Notes: generated from the sequence alone by a model not told the origin. Shown: positions 37,206 through 46,707, counted from the first letter of the stretch. The stretch: DNA of 64,000 nt from Janthinobacterium sp. FW305-129 (GCF_020858115.1 NZ_JACYMM010000012.1:62001-126000), one strand, 5' to 3'. A program made the numbers and translations.

Positions 37206-38165
37206 TCAGGCGAAATGGGGGGCCGAAGGGGGCCGGGCGACTTCGTTCTTGATAGTGATTTCTGCCAGCACCAGGCGCAGCACGCGCGCATCGCTGGCCA
37301 GCGCCACGTGGCCGATGCCGCCGAAGGCCAGATTGCGCGCGCCGGGCAAGCGGGCGGAACTTTGCGGCGCGACAATATTATCGTGGTGCGAATACATCGA
37401 CGTGATCAGGGCGCGCAGTTCCGGCGTCTCGCTGGCGGCCAGCTGCGCCAGCCAGCCGCTCGGTGCGCCACCGATACGGCTCATCTGCCGCGCATTCTTC
37501 CCCGCCGCCAGATTGGCCAGCGCCGTGCCGTGGTGCGGCGTGCCGATGGTGATGATGCGCGCCACGCGGGCCGCGCCGTAATGGCGCAGCCAGGCACGCG
37601 CCACCAGGCCGCCCATGCTGTGGGCCACCAGAATGACCTGCCCGCTGCCCGTGCGGGCGCACAGCGCCGCGATGGCTTGCTCCACCTGCGGCACGAACTC
37701 CTCGATGTTGGCACCTATCGGTTCCAGGTCGACGCCGTCATGCGCGATGCCTGCCCGCGCCAGCCGGCGGCTCAGCTGCGCCCAGTAGCCGCGGTTGCAC
37801 ACATAGCCGTGCACCAGCAGCACGGGCAGTCCCCGTCCCGGCGCGGTGATGTCAGCCGCCGCCAGGCGCGGACGCAGCATGTCCCACGACGAAGCCCGCA
37901 GGGTGGCGCGCAATTCGCCCAGAAACAGGCGCGCGGCGCCCCCGGCACCCAGCTGGTGTTCCGCCGGCACGGGGCTGCCCAGGCGCCGGCTGTCCCAGAA
38001 ATTGCGCGCCACGAGCAGCGCGCGCACGGCCAGCAGCATGGCAGCTCCCAGCAGCAGGGCCGCGACGGGCGAGGCGACGCCCCACGCCTGCATGGCGAGG
38101 TACGCCACGCCCAGCACGGCCAGCACCTGCAGCAGCATCAGCCATTTGAGGATGCGCGCGATCAT
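37206..38165 (-). CDS. Membrane-anchored alpha/beta-hydrolase lipase
   Basis: The 319-residue product has two hydrophobic helices at the N-terminus (about 7-50). A lipase-type alpha/beta hydrolase domain follows, with the oxyanion loop LLVHGYVCNRGYW, the nucleophile elbow AHSMGGLVARAW, IGTPHHGTALA, the Asp in SHHDNIVAP and the His in GIGHVAL. This is a complete Ser-Asp-His triad of the triacylglycerol-lipase type. Its ATG overlaps the stop of the GMC oxidoreductase gene (ATGA, 38162-38165), so the two are coupled. The active site should face the periplasm if the N-terminal helices anchor it. Confidence 0.87.
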   Translation of the reverse strand: MIARILKWLMLLQVLAVLGVAYLAMQAWGVASPVAALLLGAAMLLAVRALLVARNFWDSRRLGSPVPAEHQLGAGGAARLFLGELRATLRASSWDMLRPRLAAADITAPGRGLPVLLVHGYVCNRGYWAQLSRRLARAGIAHDGVDLEPIGANIEEFVPQVEQAIAALCARTGSGQVILVAHSMGGLVARAWLRHYGAARVARIITIGTPHHGTALANLAAGKNARQMSRIGGAPSGWLAQLAASETPELRALITSMYSHHDNIVAPQSSARLPGARNLAFGGIGHVALASDARVLRLVLAEITIKNEVARPPSAPHFA

Positions 38166-39796
38166 GCGGAAGCTGGGGCGGGCACGGGTGCCGGCTTGCC
38201 CGTCAGCTCCCGCGCCAGGCCGCTGGCCAGGCGCGCGGCCAGCGCATACAAGGTCAGTTGCGGATTGGCGCCTATCGAGGTGGGCAACAGCGAGCCGTCG
38301 TGCACGGACAGGTTGCGCACGCCGTGGTAGCGGCCGTCGGCCCCCGTCACGCCCAGGCGCGCATCGTCGGACATGGCGCAGCCGCCCATCACGTGGGCCG
38401 AGACCACCCTGGTCAGCAGCGCCTTCATCGGCAAATCGCCGATGGCCTGTTTCGCCTGGGCCCAGCTCGTGTAGTGGCTGGCCAGCTCGTGCACGGGATA
38501 CACGCTCCGCGCGCCGGCCGCGAACTGGATTTCCGCCATCGACAGCAGCGCGCGCCGCGCGCCATCCCAGATGAAGGGCGTGAGCGGGTAGTCGAGCACG
38601 GGCGCGCCGAAGCTGTCGATGGACACGCTGCCGCCCGCCGAATCGTGGTGAAAGCCGTCGCGCAGCAGCGCCAGCAAGGCGTGCGCATGGGGAAATTCGC
38701 GCATGGTGCGCGCATGTTCCTCGCCGAAGCCGCCCATGGTGGTGGCCATCAGCAGCGGGTGCAAAGGCGGCGCTTCGAGCTTGTAGCCGATGGGGCCGTC
38801 GATGGGCGCCGTGTGCAGAAAATGGTCGGAATAAATCGTCTGCGGCGCGCCCGCATAGGCGTCGACGCGCTGCGGGAACAGGCCCGCCGACACCACGGTC
38901 GGGTGCAAAAAGGTGCGCCGGCCCAGCAAGCCGTGCGGGTCGGGCGCCTGCGAGCGCAGCAGCAGCGCCGGCGAGTTGATGGCGCCGCCGGCCAGCACAA
39001 AGTGTTTGGCGCGCAGCGTCAGGCGCACGCCCGTCGGCGCCTGGCCGGCCGCTTCCAGCGCCGTCACCTGCAGGCTGTCGATGCGCTCGCCCTTGAAAGT
39101 GAAACGCTCGGCGCGCGCATGCACGAGCAAACCCGCCCCCAGCGCCAGCGCGGCGGGGATCGTCGTCACCAGCATCGACTGCTTGGCGTTCGTCGGACAG
39201 CCCATGCCGCAGTAGCCGAGGTTCCAGCAGCCGTTCACATTGCGCCGGATGGCGGCCGTGGGGATGCCCAGCGCCGCGGCGCCACGGCGCAATAAGTCGT
39301 TGTTTTCATTGGGCGGCGCGGCCCAGTCGCTCACGTGCAGGCGTTTTTCCATCATGGCAAACCACGGCGCCATGGCGTCCACCGAATAGCCGGACAAGCC
39401 AAAATGCTGGCGCCAGTAGTCGAGGGTGCCGGGCGGCGTGCGAAAACTCGAGGTCCAGTTGACGGTGGTCGAACCGCCCACCGTGCGCCCCTGCAGGATA
39501 TTGATGGCCTTGTCGCGCGTCTTGCGGGCGGCCGATTCCTGGTACAGCGCGGGATAGGCCTGCGCTTCGCGCATCTTGAAGTCTTGCGATGACTTCAAGC
39601 CGCCCTCCTCGACGATCAGCACTTTCAGGCCGGCCAGCGCGAGGATTTCCGCCGTCACGCCGCCGCCGGCGCCGCTGCCGATGACGACGACGTCCGCTTC
39701 GAAGCTGCGGTCGGCGGCCACGGTGCTGGCGTCGGTGACGTTCCAGCCGCCGGCCACGCCGATGGCGATGGGGTCAAGAATGGGGGATGTGCTCAT
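38162..39796 (-). CDS. GMC family oxidoreductase
   Basis: The 544-residue flavoprotein has an N-terminal FAD dinucleotide motif (VVVIGSGAGGGVTAE at about 36-50, then VLIVEEGG), GRTVGGSTTVNW, and AHVMGGCAM with the catalytic His. GANPQLTLYALAARLA lies at the C-terminus. It is closest in layout to the alpha subunits of membrane gluconate/alcohol dehydrogenases and to long-chain alcohol or cholesterol-oxidase-like GMC enzymes. It has no signal of its own, so it is probably exported with the Tat-signal partner encoded just upstream (12-base gap). The expected cytochrome subunit is missing from this operon. The substrate is unknown; the coupled lipase suggests an alcohol freed from an ester. Confidence 0.89.
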   Translation of the reverse strand: MSTSPILDPIAIGVAGGWNVTDASTVAADRSFEADVVVIGSGAGGGVTAEILALAGLKVLIVEEGGLKSSQDFKMREAQAYPALYQESAARKTRDKAINILQGRTVGGSTTVNWTSSFRTPPGTLDYWRQHFGLSGYSVDAMAPWFAMMEKRLHVSDWAAPPNENNDLLRRGAAALGIPTAAIRRNVNGCWNLGYCGMGCPTNAKQSMLVTTIPAALALGAGLLVHARAERFTFKGERIDSLQVTALEAAGQAPTGVRLTLRAKHFVLAGGAINSPALLLRSQAPDPHGLLGRRTFLHPTVVSAGLFPQRVDAYAGAPQTIYSDHFLHTAPIDGPIGYKLEAPPLHPLLMATTMGGFGEEHARTMREFPHAHALLALLRDGFHHDSAGGSVSIDSFGAPVLDYPLTPFIWDGARRALLSMAEIQFAAGARSVYPVHELASHYTSWAQAKQAIGDLPMKALLTRVVSAHVMGGCAMSDDARLGVTGADGRYHGVRNLSVHDGSLLPTSIGANPQLTLYALAARLASGLARELTGKPAPVPAPASA

Positions 39797-39808
39797 GGAT
39801 GGGATGCC

Positions 39809-40330
39809 TTATGCGCTCAGTTCGGGCAGCGGCCCCGGATAGCCGATGGCGGCCCAGTGGGCGGCATCGGCATACCAGGCGCCGAGGATCAGGTCGTGCA
39901 GGGCCAGGTACGCCGTCTGCAGGGTGGCCAGGCGGTGCGTGCGCCACGACTGCAGAAAGGCGGCCACCTGGGCCGGGTCGGCTTCGCGCCAGCCATCCTT
40001 GACGCCGGCGACGAAGCGCCGCGCGGGCGCCAGCGCCAGCAAACCAAACAAATCCTGCACTTCCTGCTGCGCCGCCAGGGGCAGACCATGGATGGCCGTC
40101 TCCGCGCCGGCGATGGCGCCATCGAGGGCCGCCGCCCGCGCGCCCGCATCCTGCGGCAGCGCGCTGCCCAGCATGGCCGGCACGATGGCCGCCAGCGCCG
40201 CGCGCGCTTCGCCATCGAGCACGAAACGGCCCGGCGGCGCCGGCCCGCGCACCAGCCGATACGCGGCGCCGCTGGCGGCCAGCGCGCAGGCGCCCAGCAA
40301 GCCCATTTTCAGAAACGATCTGCGTCGCAT
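39809..40330 (-). CDS. Tat-exported gluconate 2-dehydrogenase subunit 3-like protein
   Basis: The ~173-residue product begins with a twin-arginine signal (MRRRSFLKMG, RRSFLK, then LLGACALAASGAAY) and a helical domain. That domain is typical of gluconate 2-dehydrogenase subunit 3/small subunits that accompany GMC flavoproteins. Start choice: GGGGAG at 40344-40339 is 2 bases before an ATG at 40336 but 8 before the ATG at 40330, so 40330 is preferred. It is thought to carry the GMC subunit across the membrane by hitch-hiking on the Tat pathway. It is the first gene of the sub3-GMC-lipase operon. Confidence 0.82.
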   Translation of the reverse strand: MRRRSFLKMGLLGACALAASGAAYRLVRGPAPPGRFVLDGEARAALAAIVPAMLGSALPQDAGARAAALDGAIAGAETAIHGLPLAAQQEVQDLFGLLALAPARRFVAGVKDGWREADPAQVAAFLQSWRTHRLATLQTAYLALHDLILGAWYADAAHWAAIGYPGPLPELSA

Positions 40331-40408
40331 TCCCATGTCTCCCCTTGTTGTGTACCGCCTTTTGCAGGCCAGTGTACGCCAAAGGCAGTGGGCGTTTGAA
40401 CGCAAAAA

Positions 40409-41602
40409 CTAGAGCGGGCCATCTAGTTTGCGCGACTGGAAGCACAGCAGCAGCATGGCCAGCAGCGCCGCCAGCGCCCCGCCAATGGCGATGCCGGGCA
40501 AGCCAAACGCGACGATCAGCATGCCGCCCAGCGCCCCGCCAGCCGCCGTCCCCGCATTGAAGGCGGCGATATTCAGGCCCGCCGCCACGGCGTCGCTGCC
40601 AGGGCAATGCTGCTGCGCCAGGCGTAGCAGCCGCATGGTCGACAGGGTCACGAGGGCAAAGAACAGCAAGCCCAAAGTGCCGCACAGGGCCAGCATGGCA
40701 AACGGATGCGTGCGCAGCGCATAAAATCCCAGCAGGTTGAGCGCCAGCGCGGCCAGGGCCAGCACGGTGCAGCGCAGCGCGTGGGGGCGGTCCGCGCACC
40801 AGCCGCCCAGCAGGTTGCCGACGATGGCGCACGCGCCAAAGCACAGCATGGCGGCGCTGAGCCAGCCCGCATCGAGCCCGCCCAGCTGCAGCAGGAACGG
40901 CGAAACATACGTGAAAAAGCTGAAGGTGGCCACGCTGACCAGCGCCGCCACCCCGGCCGCCAGCAGCAGCGGCGGCTGCAGGATGGCGCGCAGGCTGGAC
41001 AGGGCCGGCGTGGCAGCGGCCTGCCGGCGCGCGTCGGGCATGGCGCAGCGCAAACCGGCGCCGCCGCACAGGGCCAGCACGCCGATGGCCGTAAATACCC
41101 AGCGCCACGACGAGACGGCGCCCAGCCACGTCCCCAGCGGCACGCCGCCGGCCAGCGCCAGGGTCAGGCCCAGCCAGACGATGGACAGCGCCCTTCCCGC
41201 GCGGGACGGGTCGACCAGGCTGGTGGCCGCGTGCGAAGCCACGGCCATGAACACGCCATGCGCGAGGCCCACGGCAAAGCGCACACCGAGCAGCGCGCCC
41301 AGCGCCGGCGCGGCCGCCATGGCCACGCTGCCGGCCGCCAGCACGAGCATGGTGGCCACCAGCACCTGGCGCACGGGCCGGCGCGCCAACAGGGCCGTCA
41401 GCACGGGCGCGCCGATGGCCGCCCCCAGCGCATACGCGGCAATGGCGCCGCCGGCCGCCGCCACGCTGGCGTGCAAGTCGCGCGCCATGGGGGTCAGCAG
41501 CCCGGCGGCGATGAATTCAGACAAGCCGAAGGCAAAGCTGCACAAGGACAGCCAATAAATGGAAGGAGGCAGCGCGCGGCTGGGCGATGAAACGTTGGAC
41601 AT
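40409..41602 (-). CDS. MFS transporter (DHA1, AraJ/Bcr-like)
   Basis: The 397-residue product has about twelve hydrophobic helices and the MFS layout: FAFGLSEFIAAGLLTPMARDL near the start, a loop LLARRPVRQVL between helices 2 and 3, and WLGLTLALAGGVPLGTWLG for helix 5 (motif C region). It is an inner-membrane proton-coupled exporter or sugar-efflux type; the substrate is unknown. The ATG at 41602 has GGGA upstream; an in-frame ATG at 41620 is also possible. The adjacent LysR regulator on the same strand (89-base gap) may control it. Confidence 0.9.
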   Translation of the reverse strand: MSNVSSPSRALPPSIYWLSLCSFAFGLSEFIAAGLLTPMARDLHASVAAAGGAIAAYALGAAIGAPVLTALLARRPVRQVLVATMLVLAAGSVAMAAAPALGALLGVRFAVGLAHGVFMAVASHAATSLVDPSRAGRALSIVWLGLTLALAGGVPLGTWLGAVSSWRWVFTAIGVLALCGGAGLRCAMPDARRQAAATPALSSLRAILQPPLLLAAGVAALVSVATFSFFTYVSPFLLQLGGLDAGWLSAAMLCFGACAIVGNLLGGWCADRPHALRCTVLALAALALNLLGFYALRTHPFAMLALCGTLGLLFFALVTLSTMRLLRLAQQHCPGSDAVAAGLNIAAFNAGTAAGGALGGMLIVAFGLPGIAIGGALAALLAMLLLCFQSRKLDGPL

Positions 41603-41691
41603 GGCATTCCCGGCAATCAAAACGCCATGCTGGCCCCTGGGCCATCATCTGTAAAATATCTTATTTATCTTGAAACGAGACGTTTAAAGTC

Positions 41692-42594
41692 TTATTGAAC
41701 AGCGGACAGCCGCAGCTGCGCCAGCAGCCGCTCGCGCACGGCGCACGTGCGCTGCGGGTTCCACGCCATGTACAGGTCGAGCTGGCGCAAGGCCTCGGGC
41801 GCGCTGCTTGCCAGCGGCAGCATGACGACGCCGGCAGGCCTGGACGACGCCAGGCTGGCCGGCAGCAGGGCCACGCCGAAACCGGCCGCCACCAGGCCCA
41901 GCACCGTTTGCAAACGGCGCGCCTGCTGCGCCACCTGCGGCACGAAGCCCGCATGCAGGCACAGGCTGGCCAGCTGATCGTGGAAACCCTGGCCCAGCTC
42001 GCGCGGCGAGGCGACAAAATCGTCACCGGCCAGGTCCGCCAGGTCCACGCGCGCCTGCCCCGCGCAGCGGTGGTCCGACGGCAGCGCGATCACGATATCT
42101 TCGCCGGACAGGCGCTCGAAGCGCAGGCCCGGCGTGCTGCGCCCGGGCGCGCGCAGCAGCGCGATATCGACCTCGCCCCGCTCCAGCCACTCGACCTGCT
42201 GCTGCGTCGACGCTTCGCGCAAGGTGAATTGCACGGCGGGCGAGGCGGCGCGAAACGCGCGCAAGGCATTCAATACGTGGGCATACGGCGTGATGTGGAT
42301 AAAGCTCAGGCGCAAGTGGCCCTCGATGCCCTGCGCCACGCGGCGCGTGGCCGCCACGCCCTCTTCCAGGCTGGCCAGCACCTGGCGCGCCGTGGCCAGG
42401 AAAGCCGTGCCCGCCGGCGTCAGGCTGACCTTGCGGTTCGTGCGCTCGAATACGGGGTAGCCGAGCGCTTCTTCCAGCCGCAAAATCGCCTGCGACAGCG
42501 GCGGCTGCGCCATATGCAGCCGTTCGGCCGCGCGCCGGAAATTGAGTTCCTCGGCGACGGCGATGAACTGGCGCAGCAGCCGGGTCTCTATCAT
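41692..42594 (-). CDS. LysR-family transcriptional regulator
   Basis: The 300-residue product has the LysR winged helix at residues 1-60 (RQFIAVAEELNFRRAAERLHMAQPPLSQAILRLEE). A substrate-binding domain of the periplasmic-binding type follows (LRLSFIHITPYAHVL, VEWLERGEVDIALLR). Its start overlaps the trmJ stop (42591-42594, ATGA), while the MFS gene lies downstream in the same direction. Its target is probably the MFS transporter. The helix-turn-helix sequence resembles BenM/CatM-type LysRs, but no aromatic catabolism genes are near. Confidence 0.92.
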   Translation of the reverse strand: MIETRLLRQFIAVAEELNFRRAAERLHMAQPPLSQAILRLEEALGYPVFERTNRKVSLTPAGTAFLATARQVLASLEEGVAATRRVAQGIEGHLRLSFIHITPYAHVLNALRAFRAASPAVQFTLREASTQQQVEWLERGEVDIALLRAPGRSTPGLRFERLSGEDIVIALPSDHRCAGQARVDLADLAGDDFVASPRELGQGFHDQLASLCLHAGFVPQVAQQARRLQTVLGLVAAGFGVALLPASLASSRPAGVVMLPLASSAPEALRQLDLYMAWNPQRTCAVRERLLAQLRLSAVQ

Positions 42595-43355
42595 GGGCCT
42601 TTTTTCGCCACCGCCAGGATATGCCGCGCGATGCCGCGCAGGATGTTGACTTCTTCCGTTTCCAGCCCCGTGCGCGAAAACAGGCGTTTCAAGCGGGGCA
42701 TGAGCTTTTTCGGGTTATCCGCGTCGAGGAAATCGATGGCGACCAGCGCCTGTTCCAGGTGCGCATACATGCCGTCGACCTGCGCCAGGCTGGCCGCGTC
42801 GCCGTGGAATCCGACAGGACTGGCGATTTGCCCGTCGCCGAGGGCCGCCACGCGGCATTCATAGGCGACGACCTGCGCCGCCTGCGACAGGTTCAGCGAC
42901 GAGTACTCGGGATTGGCGGGGATGTTGATCAGCACATTGCACTGCTCGACGATCTCGTTGGGCAAGCCGAAGCGCTCGTTGCCGAAGATGACGGCCGCAT
43001 GCAAGTCTTCGCCGGCGGCCAGCTGGGCCGCGATGGCGCGCGGGGCCGTGACGGGCGGCGAGAACTCGCGCAGCCGGGCCGACACGGCCGCCGCGTAATT
43101 GCAGCCTTCGAGCGCCTCGGCGATCGAGCCGACGATGCGCGCACCGGACAGGATATCCTGCGCGCCGCTGGCGAAGGCCACCGCTTCCGCATCCGTCAAG
43201 GCATCGGGAAAACGGGGATTGACCAGCACCAGATCGGAAAAACCCATCGTTTTCATGGCGCGCGCGACGGCGCCAATGTTGCCAGAGCGACTAGTTTCGA
43301 CAAGAATAAATCGCAGGCGTTTGAAAAGAGACGTGTTGATTTCGGGCAGATTCAT
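42591..43355 (-). CDS. trmJ: tRNA (cytidine/uridine-2'-O-)-methyltransferase TrmJ
   Basis: The 254-residue SPOUT methyltransferase modifies the ribose of tRNA position 32. It shows the family start FILVETSRSGNIGAVARAMKTMGF, followed by VNPRFPDALTDAEAVAFASGA. The trefoil-knot SAM motifs are AVIFGNERFGLPNEIV and INIPANPEYSSLNLSQAAQVVAYE. Length and motifs match TrmJ rather than TrmL. It is divergent from suhB across a 186-base spacer, an arrangement common in betaproteobacteria. Confidence 0.95.
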   Translation of the reverse strand: MNLPEINTSLFKRLRFILVETSRSGNIGAVARAMKTMGFSDLVLVNPRFPDALTDAEAVAFASGAQDILSGARIVGSIAEALEGCNYAAAVSARLREFSPPVTAPRAIAAQLAAGEDLHAAVIFGNERFGLPNEIVEQCNVLINIPANPEYSSLNLSQAAQVVAYECRVAALGDGQIASPVGFHGDAASLAQVDGMYAHLEQALVAIDFLDADNPKKLMPRLKRLFSRTGLETEEVNILRGIARHILAVAKKGP

Positions 43356-43541
43356 TTAAAATAGCGCTATTGCGCGGTATCGATACAGGAAATTTCGGGA
43401 AACGGAGTCACAAAACGCTGACTCCAGGCCGGGATTTTAACCACTTCGGCACCGCTCCGCTCTTTAATTCATTCTTGCACTCTACCGTACCGGCGCCGCA
43501 AGGCGGCCATGGGCGGTCGCGTGCTTTTAACGGAAGCTCAC
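43356..43541. promoter_or_regulatory. Divergent trmJ/suhB promoter region
   Basis: This 186-base spacer must hold both promoters. AAAATAGCGCTATTG (43358-43372) includes the palindrome AATAGCGCTATT next to trmJ. A GGAAG ribosome site (43532-43536) sets the suhB start. No clear -35/-10 pair stands out. Confidence 0.4.
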
Positions 43542-44333
43542 ATGCACCCAATGCTCAACACGGCGATCAAAGCCGCCCGCCGCGGCGCCGCCGTCATCAA
43601 TCGCGCCTCTTTTGACCTCGACCGCGTCGTCGTCACGGAAAAACAACATAACGATTTCGTCACCGACGTCGACCAGGCGGCCGAACAAGCCATCATCGAG
43701 GTGCTGTCCAAAGCCTACCCGGACCACGCGTTCCTGGCTGAGGAATCGGGAGCTTCCGCCAACTCGCACGACGAGAATGAATATCAGTGGATCATCGATC
43801 CGCTGGACGGCACCACCAACTTTATCCACGGCTTCCCGCAATACTGCATCTCGATCGCCCTCGCGCATCGCGGCGTCGTCACGCAAGCCGTCATCTACGA
43901 CCCGGTTCGCAACGACCTGTTCACGGCCACCAAGGGCGCCGGCGCCTACCTGAACGAAAAACGCATCCGCGTCACCAAGCTGGACCGGATCTCGAACGCC
44001 CTGCTGGGCACCGGCTACGTGGCCGGCAGCGCCCGCGCGCTGGACGAATACCTGAAGATGTACGCAATCATGGGCGAACGCAGCCAGGGCGTGCGCCGCG
44101 CTGGCTCGGCCGCGCTGGACCTGGCCTACGTCGCTTGCGGCCGCCTGGACGGCTTCTACGAAAAAGGCTTGAAGCCCTGGGATATCGCCGCCGGCGCCCT
44201 GATGATCACGGAATCGGGCGGCATCGTCGGTGAATTTTCCGGCGAATCGGACTACCTGTACAAGGGCGACGTCATCGCCGCCAGCCCGAAGATCTTTGGC
44301 CAGATGATCACCCTGCTGACGCCATTTGCCTGA
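43542..44333 (+). CDS. suhB: Inositol-1-monophosphatase SuhB
   Basis: The 263-residue product has the metal-binding motifs of the inositol monophosphatase superfamily: [26 protein letters not shown] (the signature) and [18 protein letters not shown]. In proteobacteria SuhB also joins the ribosomal RNA antitermination complex with NusA/NusB. GGAAG precedes the ATG at 43542; a second ATG at 43551 is possible. It ends at a strong terminator shared with the convergent Ig-like lipoprotein gene. Confidence 0.96.
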   Translation: MHPMLNTAIKAARRGAAVINRASFDLDRVVVTEKQHNDFVTDVDQAAEQAIIEVLSKAYPDHAFLAEESGASANSHDENEYQWIIDPLDGTTNFIHGFPQYCISIALAHRGVVTQAVIYDPVRNDLFTATKGAGAYLNEKRIRVTKLDRISNALLGTGYVAGSARALDEYLKMYAIMGERSQGVRRAGSAALDLAYVACGRLDGFYEKGLKPWDIAAGALMITESGGIVGEFSGESDYLYKGDVIAASPKIFGQMITLLTPFA

Positions 44334-44354
44334 TTGCCGGGCAAGGGTTGAACT

Positions 44355-44391
44355 AAAAAAAGCTGCCGGAGGCGACTCCGGCAGCTTTTTT
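44355..44391. terminator. Bidirectional terminator between suhB and the Tad island
   Basis: AGCTGCCGGA (44361-44370) and TCCGGCAGCT (44377-44386) form a perfect 10-bp stem. It has six As on the left and six Ts on the right. It ends suhB and, on the minus strand, the long Tad transcript. Confidence 0.94.
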
Positions 44392-44411
44392 ATTGCCCGC
44401 AGGTATAACAA

Positions 44412-46652
44412 TCAGTCGCTGACGCCATACGTCGCCGACGTCACGATGCCATTCGGCGTGCGCACCGTCACCGTCAACAGGCCGTTGCGCACGCTGTTCG
44501 GCTGGCACGTGGTGCCGATCTGGGTCACGTCGCTGATCATCTGCACCGGATAGATCCAGTTCGCGGAACTGGCGCTGTCGATGCTCGGCACGACAAAGCT
44601 GGTGCCGCCGACGATGCTGCCATTGCTCGCCGAGAAGCTGATCGTCGTGCCCGCCGGCAACGGATTGCCGGGCAAATCCATCGCCAGCCCCGTCACGGCG
44701 GCACGATTCATGGCAAACACGGTGTCATTGCCGTCGCGGATGGCGAGCGGGAAGGTACGCACCCGGTTCTCGAACACGCTGCCATCGACGCACTTGTCCA
44801 GATCAACGGAAGCGGCGCCCAGGGGCGTGAAACGCGCCGTGCTGCCGGACAACACCTGCACCAGGGCCTGGCGTATGTGCACGGTGTTGGCGGCCGTGGC
44901 ATTGGCGCTGGAGGCAGCGCGTCGGACGCCATTGTACTGTCCATCACCCACCTGATCCCAGCTGCCGTTGCCATTCGAATCGATAGGCTTTTCATTGCCG
45001 GCAAGCACCGCATTGCCCGTGCTGTAGGCATCGTCCTTGAAGTTGGCATTGCTGCTGACGATGGCGCGGTCATTGCGGAACGGTTCGCCCAGGTCGACGT
45101 AGCTTTCGCCGGCATCAAACAAATTGTTGCCATTCGCATCGACAAAACTTTCCTCGCCCAGCGCATACGCCAGGATGGTCACGCGGCCGTCAAGCGGACG
45201 GGGATTGCCGGGGCAAAAACGCACGGAACAAGAACCCGGCACGCCTTTCTGCGTGATCACCGTGCCGTCCGTCAAGGTGGTGTTGACCAGGCCCGTCAGG
45301 CAGGATGCATCGACGGTGCCGCCTTCGGCCGTGAAGCTGACGGCCGTGCCATCGGGTACGGGATTGTGAAAGTGGTCGCCCAGGCGCGCCGTGATGGTGG
45401 CGCCCGTGGGCGCGGTGCAGCCGGCAAAATCGCTGCCTTCCGTATTGAACATGGACGTGGTCAAGGTAAAGCTGTCCTGCTCGGGTATGCCGGTGGACAC
45501 CACCAGTTGGTCCGACACCGTCGACAGGCTGGTGCCCTGCAGCGTGGCCGTGACGCGGATCGGCGTGTTCACGGTGCCGGAAGCCACCGTGGTGCTGACG
45601 CTGCCGTCGGCGCCGCTGGTCGATTGCGCGGGATTGAGGCTCAGGCCGCCCGCCGTCGTATTGAGCACGAAATTGACCGCTTTGCCGCTGACGGGATTGC
45701 CATTCCTGTCGAGCACCTTGAAGGTGACGGTGGACGACTCTTGCCGCCCCGCCCCGCCCGTGCCTTTCAGGGCGATGTTTTGCGGCAGGGCCGAGACAAA
45801 GCCGATCTGGCCGGCATTGGCCGTCTGCACCGTCAGGGTGCCCGACTGGCTCAAGGTGGTGGCATTGAAGACGGTGCTGGCCGTGATCACGTCCGGCGCG
45901 CCGCAGCCCTTGTCGATGTACGAGGTGCTGGCCACGCCATTGACCGTATTCACGGGGCTGCTGATGGCCGCCTTGCCGGCGCTGGCGCAAGGCGAACTGA
46001 AGACGACCGACTGCACCGGCGCATACACGGCCGGGCCATTCATCAGCGTCACGCTCAGGCCGGCCGTGCCGCCCGCCGACAGGGTCGCCGGCACGACGCC
46101 CACGCCGCCCAGGGTCAGGGTCGGGTAGACCACGGTGTAATTGATACTCGACGTCAACACGCTGCCATTTACCGTGGCGCTGGCCGTCAGCGCAAAAGCA
46201 CCGCTCTGGCTGCCCGCCGCGATGACGATGCTGGCCACGCCGTTCGCGTCCGTCAGGGCGCTGGCCGCGCCCGGGGTGAAACTGGCGCTCTTGTCGCTGC
46301 TGTTCAAGGTTAGCAAGACGCCCGGCAGCACCGCACCCTTGCCATCCTTCACGACGGCTTGCACGGTGGCGCTGTTGCCGGGGCTGACCGAGGTGGTCGC
46401 CTTGCCGCCCCCATCCTTCAGGCTCAGCGCCAGGGTTGCAGGCACGGGCACGACGGGCGTGACGGGAGCCACCGGCGTGACGGGCGGCACCACGCAGCCG
46501 GGCAGGTTCGGATTGCGGCCCGGGTCCAGGGTGCTGCAATCGCTGCCGCCGGAACCGCCGCCGCCACAGCCGGCCAGCAACGTTGCTGCCGTGCCGGCAG
46601 CCAGGCAATGCGCCCAGCGCGCCGGCCAAGCCCTACTCGTCAATCCATACAT
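44412..46652 (-). CDS. Ig-like-domain lipoprotein at the end of the Tad operon
   Basis: The 746-residue product has a lipoprotein signal (LLAGC, Cys near residue 29), a Gly/Ser linker, and several bacterial Ig-like (Big_1/invasin-type) domains. Repeated patterns such as LTDANGVASIVIAAGS, GADGSVSTTVASG and VLDRNGNPVSGKAVNFVL mark them. In the C-terminal third are Asp/Asn-rich loops (DANGNNLFDAGES, DSNGNGSWDQVGDG) like calcium-binding turns, and six or more Cys residues that could form disulfides. It is an outer-membrane-anchored, adhesin-like protein. An AGGGAGA precedes the ATG at 46652. It lies 55 bases after the TPR/LytR_C gene in the Tad run and is the last gene before the terminator. Confidence 0.85.
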   Translation of the reverse strand: MYGLTSRAWPARWAHCLAAGTAATLLAGCGGGGSGGSDCSTLDPGRNPNLPGCVVPPVTPVAPVTPVVPVPATLALSLKDGGGKATTSVSPGNSATVQAVVKDGKGAVLPGVLLTLNSSDKSASFTPGAASALTDANGVASIVIAAGSQSGAFALTASATVNGSVLTSSINYTVVYPTLTLGGVGVVPATLSAGGTAGLSVTLMNGPAVYAPVQSVVFSSPCASAGKAAISSPVNTVNGVASTSYIDKGCGAPDVITASTVFNATTLSQSGTLTVQTANAGQIGFVSALPQNIALKGTGGAGRQESSTVTFKVLDRNGNPVSGKAVNFVLNTTAGGLSLNPAQSTSGADGSVSTTVASGTVNTPIRVTATLQGTSLSTVSDQLVVSTGIPEQDSFTLTTSMFNTEGSDFAGCTAPTGATITARLGDHFHNPVPDGTAVSFTAEGGTVDASCLTGLVNTTLTDGTVITQKGVPGSCSVRFCPGNPRPLDGRVTILAYALGEESFVDANGNNLFDAGESYVDLGEPFRNDRAIVSSNANFKDDAYSTGNAVLAGNEKPIDSNGNGSWDQVGDGQYNGVRRAASSANATAANTVHIRQALVQVLSGSTARFTPLGAASVDLDKCVDGSVFENRVRTFPLAIRDGNDTVFAMNRAAVTGLAMDLPGNPLPAGTTISFSASNGSIVGGTSFVVPSIDSASSANWIYPVQMISDVTQIGTTCQPNSVRNGLLTVTVRTPNGIVTSATYGVSD

Positions 46653-46707
46653 GCACTTCTCCCTGTTATTGTGATACTGATAATGTATTGCTGCCATCTT
46701 GTTCCAG

